Source: Aliidiomarina sp. (GTDB taxonomy: Bacteria; Pseudomonadota; Gammaproteobacteria; Enterobacterales; Alteromonadaceae). From it: 64,000 nucleotides of DNA. The notes below the pieces were generated by a model, which made no database searches, was not told where the DNA came from, and was given only the letters and a program-made list of their open reading frames with translations. The DNA lies in contig NZ_JAIUMR010000007.1 of assembly GCF_022565475.1 (NCBI RefSeq), positions 92,335 to 156,334 on the forward strand. Reading direction: 5' to 3'. Position numbers and translations under genes: made by a program. Position 1 is the stretch's first letter. Each line of letters starts with the position of its first letter. Positions 1 through 9,677 of this stretch are shown here, in pieces.

Positions 1-1875
1 AAAGATATTTTGGCGCAAGAAGAAGTGGACTTAATCGTGTATAACCAAGTCCAGCGTCGAATTCGTGAAGAACGGTTTCAAGATCAACGCGCCTTGGTTG
101 CGGCCAACGCAGCTGTGGCTCCAGCACCGATTTATTTAGGACGTGGGGTTCAAGTTGCAGAAGTCAGTTTGTCTCCGACCGCGGATCGTGCGTTGGTTGC
201 AGTAACACAACCGCAAAGTTGGCGTGGTGACGGTGATTTAATGCCACGTTACGTGACAGAAAGTGGTCGTATCGAGAATCAAGATGTTCGTCGTCGAGTC
301 GCTGATGCCAAACCGGTTAATCACACTTTATACCTAATCGATATTGCTTCTGGTGAAAAGACTGAGCTGAGCTACGACACCTTGCCGGGTTTTGACGAAG
401 ATGTTTTGAAGTCGGTGCGGGAAGAGAATTACGCGGCAGAAGGCAAGACTTACGTGAGCGAACCGAAGCCGCGCGCGATTGAAGTGATGGCGCGTTGGTC
501 TGCTCAGGACGGTAATATTAACTGGAAAGCCGACGGTTCTGCGGTCGCCATCATGCTGCGTGCATGGGACAACAAAGACCGCTGGATCGCAACAGTCGAT
601 TTTGCTGAAGGTCAATTAGTGAGTCAGCACCGTCTCCACGATGAAGCGTGGATTAATCGTGATTTCAATGCGTTTAATTGGTTGCCGAATCAAAACGCGT
701 TGTGGTACCTGTCGGAAGAGAGCAACTATTCGCATTTATATGTGAAAAACCTCGACAACAATCGCGTCAGTCAGCTTACTTCGGGTCGCTACCTCGTCGA
801 TCAAGTGACTTTGAATGCAGCTGGCGATACTTTCTATTTTCAAGCGAACAAACCACATCCGGGGATCTTTGAAATTTATCGGGTACCTGTTAGCGGTGGT
901 GAGGTTGAACAGTTAACTGACCTCGGCGGCATGACCTCGTATCAGCTTAGTCCCAACGAAGATCGTTTGTTGCTGACGCATTCGAGCGTTCATCAGCCAC
1001 CTGAGGTGTATGTGCAAGACGCCCAACCGAATGTGGCGGCAATGCGTTTAACCGAAACCGTGTCTGCTGAGTTTGTCGCAAAACCTTGGCCACTGCCGGA
1101 GATCGTGCCGGTTCCGTCGAGCCATGTGGACGATCCAATCTATAGTCGTGTTTATGTCCCCGCTGATTTTGACGCTGAGCGCGCAGAGCAATACCCTGCG
1201 GTGGTGTTCATTCACGGTGCCGGTTATTTGCAGAATGCCCATGCAGGTTGGTCAAATTACTTCCGTGAATTTATGTTCCATAGCAAGCTGACGGAACAAG
1301 GCTATGTGGTACTTGATCTCGATTTCCGCGGCTCTGCGGGGTACGGTCGTGATTGGCGCACAGCGGTTTATCGTCAAATGGGCTGGCCTGAAGTTGAAGA
1401 CTTAGTCGACGTCGTCAACTGGTTAGGTGAGCACCGCAATGTCGACGTTGAGCGTGTCGGCACTTATGGTGGCTCTTACGGCGGCTTCTTGACCTTTATG
1501 TCGCTGTTTAATGAACCAGGTTTATTCAAAGCCGGTGCAGCATTGCGTCCAGTGACCGATTGGGCCCATTACAATACCGGCTACACCTCAAATATCTTGA
1601 ATTTACCGCAAGACGATATGATTGCTTATCGTCGCAGTTCACCCATTTACTTTGCCGAAGGGCTGGAAGATGCGCTGTTGATCAGCGCACCAATGGTTGA
1701 TGACAATGTGTTCTTTCAAGACTCGGTGCGTTTGGTGCAGCGGTTGATTGAGTTAGAGAAAGAGAACTTTGAAACGGCAATCTTTCCTGTTGAACCGCAC
1801 GGTTTCGTGCAGCCTTCAAGTTGGCTTGATCAATATCGTCGTATCTACAAATTATTTGAAGATAACCTGAAGTAA
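1..1875 (+). CDS. S9 family peptidase (dipeptidyl peptidase IV-like), 5' end outside window
   Basis: Serine peptidase of the prolyl oligopeptidase/DPP-IV type, expected to cleave short peptides in the periplasm or at the cell surface. The frame is open to the first base of the window, so the N terminus lies upstream; the TTG at 10 is probably internal. The first two thirds resemble the beta-propeller domain. The C-terminal alpha/beta hydrolase domain carries the catalytic triad: Ser in YGGSYGG (residue 489 counted from base 10), Asp in VDDN (564) and His in EPHGF (597). The stop is followed by a strong terminator. It is one of three S9 peptidases in the window. Substrate specificity cannot be read from the sequence. 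Confidence 0.9.
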   Translation, partial: KDILAQEEVDLIVYNQVQRRIREERFQDQRALVAANAAVAPAPIYLGRGVQVAEVSLSPTADRALVAVTQPQSWRGDGDLMPRYVTESGRIENQDVRRRVADAKPVNHTLYLIDIASGEKTELSYDTLPGFDEDVLKSVREENYAAEGKTYVSEPKPRAIEVMARWSAQDGNINWKADGSAVAIMLRAWDNKDRWIATVDFAEGQLVSQHRLHDEAWINRDFNAFNWLPNQNALWYLSEESNYSHLYVKNLDNNRVSQLTSGRYLVDQVTLNAAGDTFYFQANKPHPGIFEIYRVPVSGGEVEQLTDLGGMTSYQLSPNEDRLLLTHSSVHQPPEVYVQDAQPNVAAMRLTETVSAEFVAKPWPLPEIVPVPSSHVDDPIYSRVYVPADFDAERAEQYPAVVFIHGAGYLQNAHAGWSNYFREFMFHSKLTEQGYVVLDLDFRGSAGYGRDWRTAVYRQMGWPEVEDLVDVVNWLGEHRNVDVERVGTYGGSYGGFLTFMSLFNEPGLFKAGAALRPVTDWAHYNTGYTSNILNLPQDDMIAYRRSSPIYFAEGLEDALLISAPMVDDNVFFQDSVRLVQRLIELEKENFETAIFPVEPHGFVQPSSWLDQYRRIYKLFEDNLK

Positions 1876-1896
1876 TTGCTACGAAGGTATGATTAA

Positions 1897-1928
1897 AATA
1901 GGGCAGCGTGAAGCTGCCCTATTTTTTT
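1897..1928 (+). terminator. Rho-independent terminator after the S9 peptidase gene
   Basis: An 11-bp perfect stem (1897-1907 with 1913-1923, core GGGCAGC/GCTGCCC) has a 5-nt loop and runs into a T tract up to 1928. It lies just after the S9 stop and before the next gene. Confidence 0.9.
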
Positions 1929-1947
1929 GCCAAGGAAACTGTCGATC

Positions 1948-2229
1948 ATGTCAAGCTTGTCCGCTGCTGACCAACGATTAATGCGACTCTTGAAAATCAG
2001 TATGATTACCGGTGTCTGTTTATTAGTGCTCGGTCATATCGTGCTCAGCGCCACATTTCTGAATGACAACATTGATCACCGTGGTTACATGCTCGGCGCT
2101 GGGATGAGCGCGATCGGTATTATTTTATCGCTGCCGACGAAAATCTACCTGACTATTTTGTTAATGGAATACGAAGAGAAAAACAAAGCAGAGCAATCTG
2201 ACCCGAGCGAGAGCGGCACGGGTCAGTGA
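1948..2229 (+). CDS. small two-helix membrane protein, unknown function
   Basis: A 93-residue protein of no family I recognise. Two hydrophobic segments (about residues 17-38 and 46-73) predict two inner-membrane helices, followed by a short charged tail rich in Glu, Lys and Ser. The ATG at 1948 is chosen over the upstream in-frame TTG at 1927 because AAGGA sits at 1932-1936, a proper distance away. It starts right after a terminator, so it has its own transcription start, and it converges on the rhombosortase gene, whose stop is 6 bases from its own. The good RBS and clean hydrophobic pattern support a real gene; no function can be assigned. Confidence 0.65.
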   Translation: MSSLSAADQRLMRLLKISMITGVCLLVLGHIVLSATFLNDNIDHRGYMLGAGMSAIGIILSLPTKIYLTILLMEYEEKNKAEQSDPSESGTGQ

Positions 2230-2235
2230 TGCGCT

Positions 2236-2811
2236 TTATTTTTTGATAAAATCAATCGGTTTACGGCGCAGGCCGGGAACTGCCAAAGCGCCACCAATGG
2301 CGCCACCTAGATGCGTTAAATAGGCTACTTCTGCACCCAGCCAATCTTGATAGCCACTATTCATGGTCATATCAACGACGAGTTTGACAACCACCGCTGC
2401 CAATACTGCGAAGCCAAGCTTATTGCCTTGCTTGGTCATCACCACACCGGCATAAACAGCAATGCCATGGAGCACCCCTGACAAGCCAACAAAGAGATAT
2501 TCCTGACTGACTGCAACGGGAACAATGGTGGCGAAAAGGGCGCTGATGACCATGACGTTGACTAGCAGTCTGCCTTGTAATTGCTGACGAAAAATAACGG
2601 CCAACAAGAGCAATGCAGCAAGGTTGAGCAGAAGGTGTTGCAAATTTAAATGCACAAGATGTGTGGTAAATATTCGCCACGGTTGTGCCAGTAAGCCGTT
2701 TTCACTGAGCATGAGGTACGTGTGCCAGTGCGGCTGAAATTGAATGAGCAAACAAATTAGTGCAATCGCTACAGGAGCGATGAGAAAACGAAAAGGTATA
2801 GATTGCTGCAT
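2236..2811 (-). CDS. rrtA: rhombosortase (rhomboid-family GlyGly-CTERM processing protease)
   Basis: An intramembrane serine protease of the rhomboid superfamily, about 191 residues. GLSGVLHG holds the nucleophile Ser (residue 111), THLGGAIGG the catalytic His (167), and the HLVHLN..HLLLN segment (residues 51-63) is typical of the family. The compact size and the GLSGVLHG form point to rhombosortase, which cleaves C-terminal GlyGly-CTERM sorting tails of type II-secreted proteins (family knowledge). The start at 2811 is preferred over an upstream in-frame ATG at 2868 because AGGA lies about 7 bases before it and no RBS precedes 2868. Five or six hydrophobic helices are apparent. No protein in this window shows an obvious GlyGly-CTERM tail, so its substrates are elsewhere. 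Confidence 0.8.
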   Translation of the reverse strand: MQQSIPFRFLIAPVAIALICLLIQFQPHWHTYLMLSENGLLAQPWRIFTTHLVHLNLQHLLLNLAALLLLAVIFRQQLQGRLLVNVMVISALFATIVPVAVSQEYLFVGLSGVLHGIAVYAGVVMTKQGNKLGFAVLAAVVVKLVVDMTMNSGYQDWLGAEVAYLTHLGGAIGGALAVPGLRRKPIDFIKK

Positions 2812-2895
2812 TCGATATCCTGTAAACGTTGCGAATTTTCCTAAGCTTCGTATGATACCCTTAATCATCCATAAATCGCAAAACGAGCTGTTGTT

Positions 2896-4680
2896 ATGAA
2901 ATTAGTGAAAAATAGCCCATCAATGATTTCCAAGCCGATGTGGCTCAGTCTTATTGCCAGTGCCGTATGGCTTTCTGCTTGTACGCCAGCGCCGGAAACC
3001 ACCACGAATATCGCAGATCCGGAAGCTGCGACCGGGCGCAACGTGAATGAGGTGGCCTATGCACACAACTTTATGGTCTCAGCGGCCAATCCCTATGCTA
3101 CAGAGGCGGGATTAGAGATATTACGTCAAGGCGGCACGGCCATTGACGCGGCGGTTGCCGTGCAAGCCATGTTGACCTTAGTGGAGCCACAGTCTTCGGG
3201 CATCGGTGGCGGTGCGTTTATGCTGTATTGGGACAACAGCAGTCAGCAGCTGTATAGCCTTGACGCTCGTGAAACGGCGCCGATGGCGGCAACAGCAGAT
3301 TTATTTCTTGACGATCAAGGGCGGCCGCCGAGCTATTTAGAGGCTTTGGTGGGCGGCCGCTCAGTGGGGACGCCGGGAGTGATGCGTGGTTTAGAAGCGG
3401 CGCATCAACGCTGGGGAACCCAACAATGGGGTGATTTGTTTACCAGTACAATTGAGCGTGCAGAGGAAGGTTTTATTGTCACACCGCGTTTAGCTCAGCT
3501 CGTCGAAATGGAGTTAAATCCGGGCCTCACTCAGCTCGGTGCTGCGCGTGATTACTTCTGGCCGAATGGTCAACCGCTGCAGGCAAATAGTCGCAAGCAG
3601 AATCCGGAATTAGCGGAAACCCTGCGCGCCATTGCCGAGCAAGGTGCGGATGCCTTGCATCAAGGGCCAATAGCAGAAGCTATTGTAGCCGCGGTGCAAA
3701 ACAGTGAAGTACAGCCTGGATTGTTAACGCTGGACGATCTTGCCAGTTATCAGCCGGTGTGGCGGGAGCCAGTTTGCGGTAGCTACCGTGTTTTCGAGAT
3801 TTGCAGTATGGGACCACCCAGTTCAGGCGGTATTACCATGTTACAAATTATGGCGTTACTCGAGCCGTTCGACCTGCATACGCTTGAGGTTAATGGCGAA
3901 GAAGCCTTGCACTTTTTTACGCAAGCGTCACGTTTAGCCTTTGCCGATCGTAATCGTTATATCGCCGATGCAGACTTCATGGAAGTGCCGATTTCAGCGC
4001 TGCTCAACCGCGACTACTTAGACAGTCGCGTGGCGTATATCGGTGGCACCGACATGGGTCATGCCTTACCGGGCTCACTCGAGGACCTGTTGCGTGCCGA
4101 CGACCAGTCGCCAGAATTTCCAAATACGAGCCATTTTAGTATTGTTGACCAATATGGCAATGCAGTTTCGGTGACCACCACCATTGAGTTTGGTTTTGGC
4201 TCAGGGGTGATGACCAATGGCTTCCTACTGAATAATCAGCTCACAGATTTCTCGTGGGTGCCGGAAGTCGACGGTGAACCGGTGGCCAACCGCGTCGAAC
4301 CGGGGAAACGCCCGCGTAGTTCAATGGCTCCGGCCATTGTTTTTGACGAAGCGGGGCAGGTTTTACATGTGGTCGGCTCGCCAGGTGGCCCGCGGATTAT
4401 TAATTATGTCACGCAAACCATGATTGCTTTGTTAGATTGGAACTTAGACATGCAGGCGGCGATAGACTTGCCAAAAATTACCAACTTGAATGGCGCTACG
4501 GCGCTGGAACGGGGTACTAATCTAGAGCGTTTGTTACCGCTCTTTGAAGCCCGCGGCCATGATGTTGAAGTGCGCGACCTGAATAGTGGATTACACGGTA
4601 TCTCAATCCGCGATGGTCGTTTAGAAGGCGGCGCCGATCCGCGGCGAGAGGGCACAGCAAAAGGAGATAGTGATGAGTGA
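2896..4680 (+). CDS. ggt: gamma-glutamyltranspeptidase, predicted lipoprotein
   Basis: Gamma-glutamyl transpeptidase/glutathione hydrolase (594 residues), an Ntn hydrolase that autocleaves into large and small subunits. The predicted cleavage site and nucleophile is Thr411 in the N-TSHFS motif, matching the T-T-H-Y-S site of the E. coli enzyme. The small subunit shows the expected PRSSMAPAIV and GSPGGPRII segments. Unlike the soluble periplasmic E. coli protein, the N terminus ends in a lipobox (LSAC, Cys29), so I infer membrane anchoring. The hinT start lies inside the last codons (8-bp overlap), suggesting translational coupling. Likely role: use of extracellular glutathione and gamma-glutamyl peptides as amino-acid sources. 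Confidence 0.92.
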   Translation: MKLVKNSPSMISKPMWLSLIASAVWLSACTPAPETTTNIADPEAATGRNVNEVAYAHNFMVSAANPYATEAGLEILRQGGTAIDAAVAVQAMLTLVEPQSSGIGGGAFMLYWDNSSQQLYSLDARETAPMAATADLFLDDQGRPPSYLEALVGGRSVGTPGVMRGLEAAHQRWGTQQWGDLFTSTIERAEEGFIVTPRLAQLVEMELNPGLTQLGAARDYFWPNGQPLQANSRKQNPELAETLRAIAEQGADALHQGPIAEAIVAAVQNSEVQPGLLTLDDLASYQPVWREPVCGSYRVFEICSMGPPSSGGITMLQIMALLEPFDLHTLEVNGEEALHFFTQASRLAFADRNRYIADADFMEVPISALLNRDYLDSRVAYIGGTDMGHALPGSLEDLLRADDQSPEFPNTSHFSIVDQYGNAVSVTTTIEFGFGSGVMTNGFLLNNQLTDFSWVPEVDGEPVANRVEPGKRPRSSMAPAIVFDEAGQVLHVVGSPGGPRIINYVTQTMIALLDWNLDMQAAIDLPKITNLNGATALERGTNLERLLPLFEARGHDVEVRDLNSGLHGISIRDGRLEGGADPRREGTAKGDSDE

Positions 4681-5053
4681 TACGATTTTTACGAAGATTA
4701 TCAACCGTGAAATACCGGCCGACATCGTCTACGAAGACGAATTAGCGTTGGCATTTAAGGATATTAATCCACAGGCACCATTTCACTGTTTGATTATTCC
4801 GAAAAAAGCGATTGCGACGGTGAACGACATTGGCAAAGGCGATCGTGAAATTGTCGGCCACTTGTACTTTGTTGCCGGTGAAATTGCGCGTGAGCATGGT
4901 TTCGCTAATGAAGGTTATCGCGTGGTCATGAACTGTAATGAGTTCGGTGGCCAAACCGTTTACCATATTCATGTTCACTTGTTGGCCGGTAAACCGATGG
5001 GGTGGCCGCCTTATCAGGACAAATTGAAACGAACCAATCCGATAGAAGCCTAA
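4673..5053 (+). CDS. hinT: HIT family purine nucleoside phosphoramidase (HinT-like)
   Basis: Small histidine-triad hydrolase (126 residues) of the HinT branch, which acts on AMP-lysine and aminoacyl-adenylate-type phosphoramidates. The triad HIHVHLL is at residues 98-104 with histidines 98, 100 and 102. The N terminus (SDTIFTKIINREIPADIVYED) has the usual HinT form. The ATG at 4673 is chosen over the GTG at 4670: AAGGAG at 4661-4666 is 6 bases upstream. It overlaps the ggt stop by 8 bp and is closed by a bidirectional terminator shared with convergent rlmI. Confidence 0.93.
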   Translation: MSDTIFTKIINREIPADIVYEDELALAFKDINPQAPFHCLIIPKKAIATVNDIGKGDREIVGHLYFVAGEIAREHGFANEGYRVVMNCNEFGGQTVYHIHVHLLAGKPMGWPPYQDKLKRTNPIEA

Positions 5054-5080
5054 TTGCAGAACCTTAGGCCCCGAAAGAGA

Positions 5081-5108
5081 AAACCCCAAGTCCAATGACT
5101 TGGGGTTT
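5081..5108. terminator. bidirectional terminator between hinT and rlmI
   Basis: A 12-bp stem (AAACCCCAAGTC / GACTTGGGGTTT) with loop CAAT. T runs follow the hairpin on both strands, so it can end hinT on plus and the metG-rlmI transcript on minus. Confidence 0.92.
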
Positions 5109-5116
5109 TTGCGGGA

Positions 5117-6307
5117 TTAGTCGATCGCTCTTAAAATCAATCCTTTCAGATACCAACCTTCGGGATAATGAATATGTACCGGGTGATCTGCCGATTGTTG
5201 CGTCCAAGCGACGATTTGCAGGTCGCGATTGGCGTCGAGACAGGCGTCGGCAACAACCTTCTGAAAAAGGTCAGAACTTAACAGCCCAGAACACGAAAAC
5301 GTTAGCAGTACGCCACCCGGTGCTAAAATTTTCGCCGCTAAACGGTTAATATCTTTATACCCGCGACAAGCCCGATTTAAACTCGCTTTTGAGTCAACAA
5401 ATTTGGGTGGGTCGAGCACGATAACATCAAAGGTTTCGCCTTGTTCAGCATAGGTGCGGAGCTGTTCGAATACATCGGCTTTGACATGTTTTACGTTCGC
5501 CTGTTCAAGGCCGTTCAACGCAAGATTGGTCACTGAGGTGTCAAGTGCTGACTGTGACACATCGACATTAACAACCTCTTTAGCACCGGCCGCCGCTGCG
5601 TAGAGTCCAAAACCACCCGTGTAGGCAAAACAGTTCAATACGCGCTTGCCTGCCGCATACGTTTGTATTGCTTTGCGGGCATCACGTTGGTCTAAGTAGT
5701 AACCGGTCTTATGACCAGAAACAACGTCAACAGCCAGTTTTAAACCATGTTCAGTAATGACGATGGGTTTGGACGGTATGTCACCGATGCGGGCTCCGGT
5801 CGCCAAAGGAAGACCTTCTTTCTTTCGTACATCAACGTCGGAGCGCTCGTAGGCTGTACAATCCGGATAAAGCTCCGCGAGCACCGCGAACAAGGTTTCT
5901 TGATGATACAGAGCGCCGGCTGTCAACAACTGACACACCAATGTATCGACGTAACGGTCAATGGTGATACCCGGTAGCCCGTCAGACTCGCCCGCTATCA
6001 ATCGATAGGCATTAGTTTGCTGACCGACCAATACATCGCGAGCCGCCTGTGCGGCTACGATGCGTTGCTTGAAAAATTCGCTGTCGATGACCACTGCTGG
6101 ATCAAACGTCCACACGCGAGCGCGAATCTGTGAATGCGGTGAATAGGCGGCACGGCCGAGAAACTCGCCTTTGTCGCTGACGACGTCCACCGTGCTGCCG
6201 AGCGTAGGCTTGCCTTGTACTTTCGCTACGGCACCGCTAAAGATCCACGGGTGGCGGCGACGCAACGACTTTTCACGACCAGTCTTAATGACAATGCGAT
6301 CTGCCAT
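5117..6307 (-). CDS. rlmI: 23S rRNA m5C1962 methyltransferase RlmI
   Basis: SAM-dependent RNA methyltransferase of 396 residues, the same length as E. coli RlmI (YccW). An N-terminal PUA domain (about 1-75, with RRRHPWIFSGAV) is followed by a ferredoxin-like region and a Rossmann methyltransferase domain with NCFAYTGGFG (SAM binding), VLDPPKF (motif IV) and TFSCSG, whose Cys339 is the expected catalytic cysteine. Its ATG overlaps the metG stop by one base (TAATG), so the two are probably translationally coupled. A bidirectional terminator follows. Confidence 0.93.
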   Translation of the reverse strand: MADRIVIKTGREKSLRRRHPWIFSGAVAKVQGKPTLGSTVDVVSDKGEFLGRAAYSPHSQIRARVWTFDPAVVIDSEFFKQRIVAAQAARDVLVGQQTNAYRLIAGESDGLPGITIDRYVDTLVCQLLTAGALYHQETLFAVLAELYPDCTAYERSDVDVRKKEGLPLATGARIGDIPSKPIVITEHGLKLAVDVVSGHKTGYYLDQRDARKAIQTYAAGKRVLNCFAYTGGFGLYAAAAGAKEVVNVDVSQSALDTSVTNLALNGLEQANVKHVKADVFEQLRTYAEQGETFDVIVLDPPKFVDSKASLNRACRGYKDINRLAAKILAPGGVLLTFSCSGLLSSDLFQKVVADACLDANRDLQIVAWTQQSADHPVHIHYPEGWYLKGLILRAID

Positions 6308-8367
6308 TACATCACCCGCTGGCCAGGTTGAGCGCCGTCCTGAGGATTCAAAATGTAGATTTCACTGCCACCTGGGCCGGCCGCCAAAACCATGCCTTCG
6401 CTCATACCAAAGCGCATTTTCCGTGGTTTGAGGTTAGCGACCATCACAGTGAGTTGACCAATCAGTTGTTCCGGCTGATAAGCTGCCTTAATACCGGCAA
6501 AAACTTGACGTTTTTGGTCACCAATATCCAAGGTTAATTTCAGGAGTTTATCCGCGCCTTCGACGTGCTCTGCGTTCTCGATGCGAGCAACGCGGAGGTC
6601 AACTTTAGCAAAATCGTCAAACTCGATTTCGGCTGCAATGGGTTCAATATTCACTTTGGCTTGCGCCACAGCGGCTGGCGTGGCGGCTGCACTGTTATTT
6701 TCTTTTGATGCTTCAAGCATGGCTTCAATTTTCTCAGTCGGTACGCGTTGCATTAACGCTTTGAATTTATTGATGTTATGACTAGTGAGCGTTTGCTGTA
6801 CGCTGTCCCAAGTGAATTTGTCATTGAGGAATGCTTGGGCATCGTTTGATAACGCCGGAACCACAGGGGTTAAATAAATCATTAATAAGCGGAAGAGGTG
6901 AATGCCCATGGAGCAGACATCATGCACTTCATTTGCTTTGCTTTCGTCTTTGGCGAGCTGCCACGGCTCTTTGTCGGCAATGTATTCATTGGCGCAATCG
7001 GCAAGCTTCATGATATCGCGCATGGCCTTGGCAAACTCGCGATTTTCATAGGCGCTCGCAATATCGTCAGCAGCCGCTTGGAAGTCGCGCAGCATGGCTT
7101 CGTCATCGATGCGTGGTGACAGTTGGCCGGCAAATTTCTTGCTGATAAAGCCGGCGCAGCGGCTGGCAATATTAACGACTTTGCCAACCAGGTCAGCGTT
7201 CACCCGTTGGGCGAAATCAGTCAAGTTTAAATCCAAATCATCAATGCGGCTGCTCAGCTTAGCCGCGAAGTAATAACGCAAATACTCTGGATCTAAATGA
7301 TCAAGATAAGTCCGCGCCATGATGAAAGTGCCTTTTGACTTCGACATTTTGGTGCCGTTCACGGTAATAAACCCATGTGCCCATACGCTCGTCGGCTGAC
7401 GGAAGTTTGCACCTTTCAACATAGCCGGCCAGAAAAGGCTATGGAAGTAGATAATATCTTTGCCAATAAAGTGATAGACCTCGGCGTCGCTGTCAACACG
7501 CCAGAAGTCGTCGAAATTCAAGTCGTCACGTTGTTCGCAATAGTTTTTGAAGCTGCTCATGTAGCCGATCGGTGCGTCCAACCAGACATAGAAATATTTG
7601 CCTGGCGCGTCTGGAATTTCAAAGCCAAAGTAAGGCTTATCACGACTAATGTCCCACTGCTGCAGCCCTTGCTCGAACCACTCATTGAGTTTGTTGGCCA
7701 TTTCCGGTTGCAACGAGCCTGAACGAGTCCACGCTTTGAGCATATCGCCAAAGGCCGGCAGGTCGAAAAAATAGTGCTCAGATTCACGTAACTCGGGAAC
7801 CGCACCGCTAACCGCTGAACGTGGGTTCTTCAGATCAGTGGGCGAGTAGGTCGCACCACAAACGTCACAGTTATCGCCATATTGGTCTTCGGCACCGCAA
7901 TCAGGGCACGTACCCTTAACAAAGCGATCTGGCAAAAACATTTCTTTCTCTGGATCATAGAGCTGCTCGATGACTCGAGTGTGAATATACCCACTGTCAC
8001 GTAAACGGGTATAAATGAGGTTCGCCAGTTCGCGATTCTCAGGACTATGGGTTGAATAATAATTATCGAAAGACACGGCGAAATCAGCGAAGTCACGTTG
8101 GTGCGCGACATTCATTTCTTCGATCATCGCTTCGGGTGTCATCCCGAGTTGCTGAGCTTTCAGCATAATTGGCGTGCCGTGGGCATCATCGGCGCAGACG
8201 AAATGACACTCGTTGCCATACAGGCGTTGAAAACGCACCCAAATATCCGCTTGGATATAACCGAGGAGATGGCCGATATGAATTGGGCCGTTCGCATAGG
8301 GCAGTGCATTAGTAACTAAAATGCGACGCGAATTCTTAGTCTGCGCTGTGGTCGAGGTATCTGCCAT
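6307..8367 (-). CDS. metG: methionyl-tRNA synthetase
   Basis: Class I aminoacyl-tRNA synthetase charging tRNA-Met. Features in order: HIGH signature at 30-33, zinc-finger insert with two CxxC pairs (CPDC and CDVC), KMSKS at 340-344, anticodon-binding helical domain, and a C-terminal EMAP/Trbp111-type tRNA-binding domain ([12 protein letters not shown] onward) that also dimerises the enzyme. I place the start at 8367 (MADTSTTAQ), giving 686 residues; a longer frame to 8454 adds 29 residues unlike the family. No strong Shine-Dalgarno is visible at either site. It is divergent from mrp across about 250 bp, the usual enterobacterial arrangement. Confidence 0.95.
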   Translation of the reverse strand: MADTSTTAQTKNSRRILVTNALPYANGPIHIGHLLGYIQADIWVRFQRLYGNECHFVCADDAHGTPIMLKAQQLGMTPEAMIEEMNVAHQRDFADFAVSFDNYYSTHSPENRELANLIYTRLRDSGYIHTRVIEQLYDPEKEMFLPDRFVKGTCPDCGAEDQYGDNCDVCGATYSPTDLKNPRSAVSGAVPELRESEHYFFDLPAFGDMLKAWTRSGSLQPEMANKLNEWFEQGLQQWDISRDKPYFGFEIPDAPGKYFYVWLDAPIGYMSSFKNYCEQRDDLNFDDFWRVDSDAEVYHFIGKDIIYFHSLFWPAMLKGANFRQPTSVWAHGFITVNGTKMSKSKGTFIMARTYLDHLDPEYLRYYFAAKLSSRIDDLDLNLTDFAQRVNADLVGKVVNIASRCAGFISKKFAGQLSPRIDDEAMLRDFQAAADDIASAYENREFAKAMRDIMKLADCANEYIADKEPWQLAKDESKANEVHDVCSMGIHLFRLLMIYLTPVVPALSNDAQAFLNDKFTWDSVQQTLTSHNINKFKALMQRVPTEKIEAMLEASKENNSAAATPAAVAQAKVNIEPIAAEIEFDDFAKVDLRVARIENAEHVEGADKLLKLTLDIGDQKRQVFAGIKAAYQPEQLIGQLTVMVANLKPRKMRFGMSEGMVLAAGPGGSEIYILNPQDGAQPGQRVM

Positions 8368-8618
8368 AGTATCTACCGTGTGTCCTGTAAATAGAGCTTG
8401 CCGATCGTCTGTCGCGGCGGTAAACGCGAGCCGAATGGATAAGCTGAAATTCAATAACGAAAACGTGCGCCATGATAACGGAATTTTGCTGACTTTTCAT
8501 CAGTTCAGCGTAGCTTATAAGGCTATTAATCACTATGATGATAGTTATTCAATGATACATTCCTACGGATTCTGTTAAATGCCGAATTCGTTGTTCACGA
8601 CTAGATAGGAAGCCGAAC

Positions 8619-9659
8619 ATGTCCACAGCTGTATTGGCGGCATGCCAAGCATTACGTAGCGATATCTTCCCGCACGGATTTCGTCCCGAATGGATTTCCC
8701 TTGATAACCAGCACGCGACTTTAACCTTACCATTTGCGGCGAAATCTGCCGCGTTTGAATTGCTTCAGCAATTGCGTTCTGATTACCCGCAATTCAATGA
8801 TCTCCATTGGTCGGTGCGCATTGACGTCGAGGCGTTACCGGCGAAAACCGCTACGGTTCCGCAGGGCTCAAGCGCACCGCACGTAAAGAATGTCATTGCT
8901 ATAGCTTCCGGTAAAGGCGGTGTGGGTAAGTCCGCTGTGACCTTAAATTTGGCCTTGGCACTGAAAGCGCAGGGCGCGCGCGTGGGTATTTTGGACGGTG
9001 ATATTTACGGACCGTCGTTGCCGACTATGTTTGGTAATCACACCGAGAAGCTCACGTTCACACCAAATCGGAAAATGCTGCCAGTAAATTGTTGGGGTAT
9101 CGAAGGTAACTCGCTCGGTTACTTGGTTGACACAGAGGCGGCTGCAATTTGGCGCGGACCCATGGCGAGCCGGGCGATTGAGCAGTTATTGTTCGATACG
9201 CAATGGTCGAAACTGGATTATTTATTGATTGATTTACCGCCGGGAACGGGGGATATTCAATTAACCTTGTCACAAAAATTCCCGTTAACTGCCGCTGTCG
9301 TGGTAACAACGCCGCAAAATATTGCCTTGGCTGATGCACAGAAAGGCATCGCTATGTTTAATAAAGTGGATGTGCCTGTGGTCGGTTTGTTGGAAAATAT
9401 GAGCTACTATGAATGTACGGAATGTGGTCATCAAGCGCATATTTTTGGCTCGCAAGGAGGTGATGATTTGGCAGCGAAATACCAAGTGCCCGTCATCGGT
9501 CATTGGCCGTTAACCACAGCATTACGAGAAAGCCTCGATGAAGGTATACCCTTGTCGCAATCGCAACCAGAGCATCCCTTGTTGGCCATCATGGCGACGA
9601 CTGCACAGCAATTGGCAGCGAATGCATGGGAATTATTAACTGAGCTTCCAACAGAATAA
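8619..9659 (+). CDS. mrp: Mrp/ApbC family Fe-S cluster carrier ATPase
   Basis: P-loop NTPase of the Mrp/NBP35 family (346 residues) that binds and transfers [4Fe-4S] clusters to apo-proteins in the cytoplasm. The deviant Walker A GKGGVGKS is at 98-105, and the cluster-ligand CTEC pair is Cys266/Cys269. The N-terminal roughly 85 residues match the MIP18/DUF59-like extension seen in E. coli ApbC. AGGA at 8607-8610 supports the start. It lies divergent to metG and 18 bp before dcd, so mrp-dcd may be co-transcribed. Confidence 0.93.
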   Translation: MSTAVLAACQALRSDIFPHGFRPEWISLDNQHATLTLPFAAKSAAFELLQQLRSDYPQFNDLHWSVRIDVEALPAKTATVPQGSSAPHVKNVIAIASGKGGVGKSAVTLNLALALKAQGARVGILDGDIYGPSLPTMFGNHTEKLTFTPNRKMLPVNCWGIEGNSLGYLVDTEAAAIWRGPMASRAIEQLLFDTQWSKLDYLLIDLPPGTGDIQLTLSQKFPLTAAVVVTTPQNIALADAQKGIAMFNKVDVPVVGLLENMSYYECTECGHQAHIFGSQGGDDLAAKYQVPVIGHWPLTTALRESLDEGIPLSQSQPEHPLLAIMATTAQQLAANAWELLTELPTE

Positions 9660-9677
9660 CAAAAAGGACAAACAGGC

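Noticed and set aside
4742..5095. 117-codon open frame antisense to hinT
   Set aside because: Covers the conserved HIT coding region and crosses the terminator; no family resemblance.
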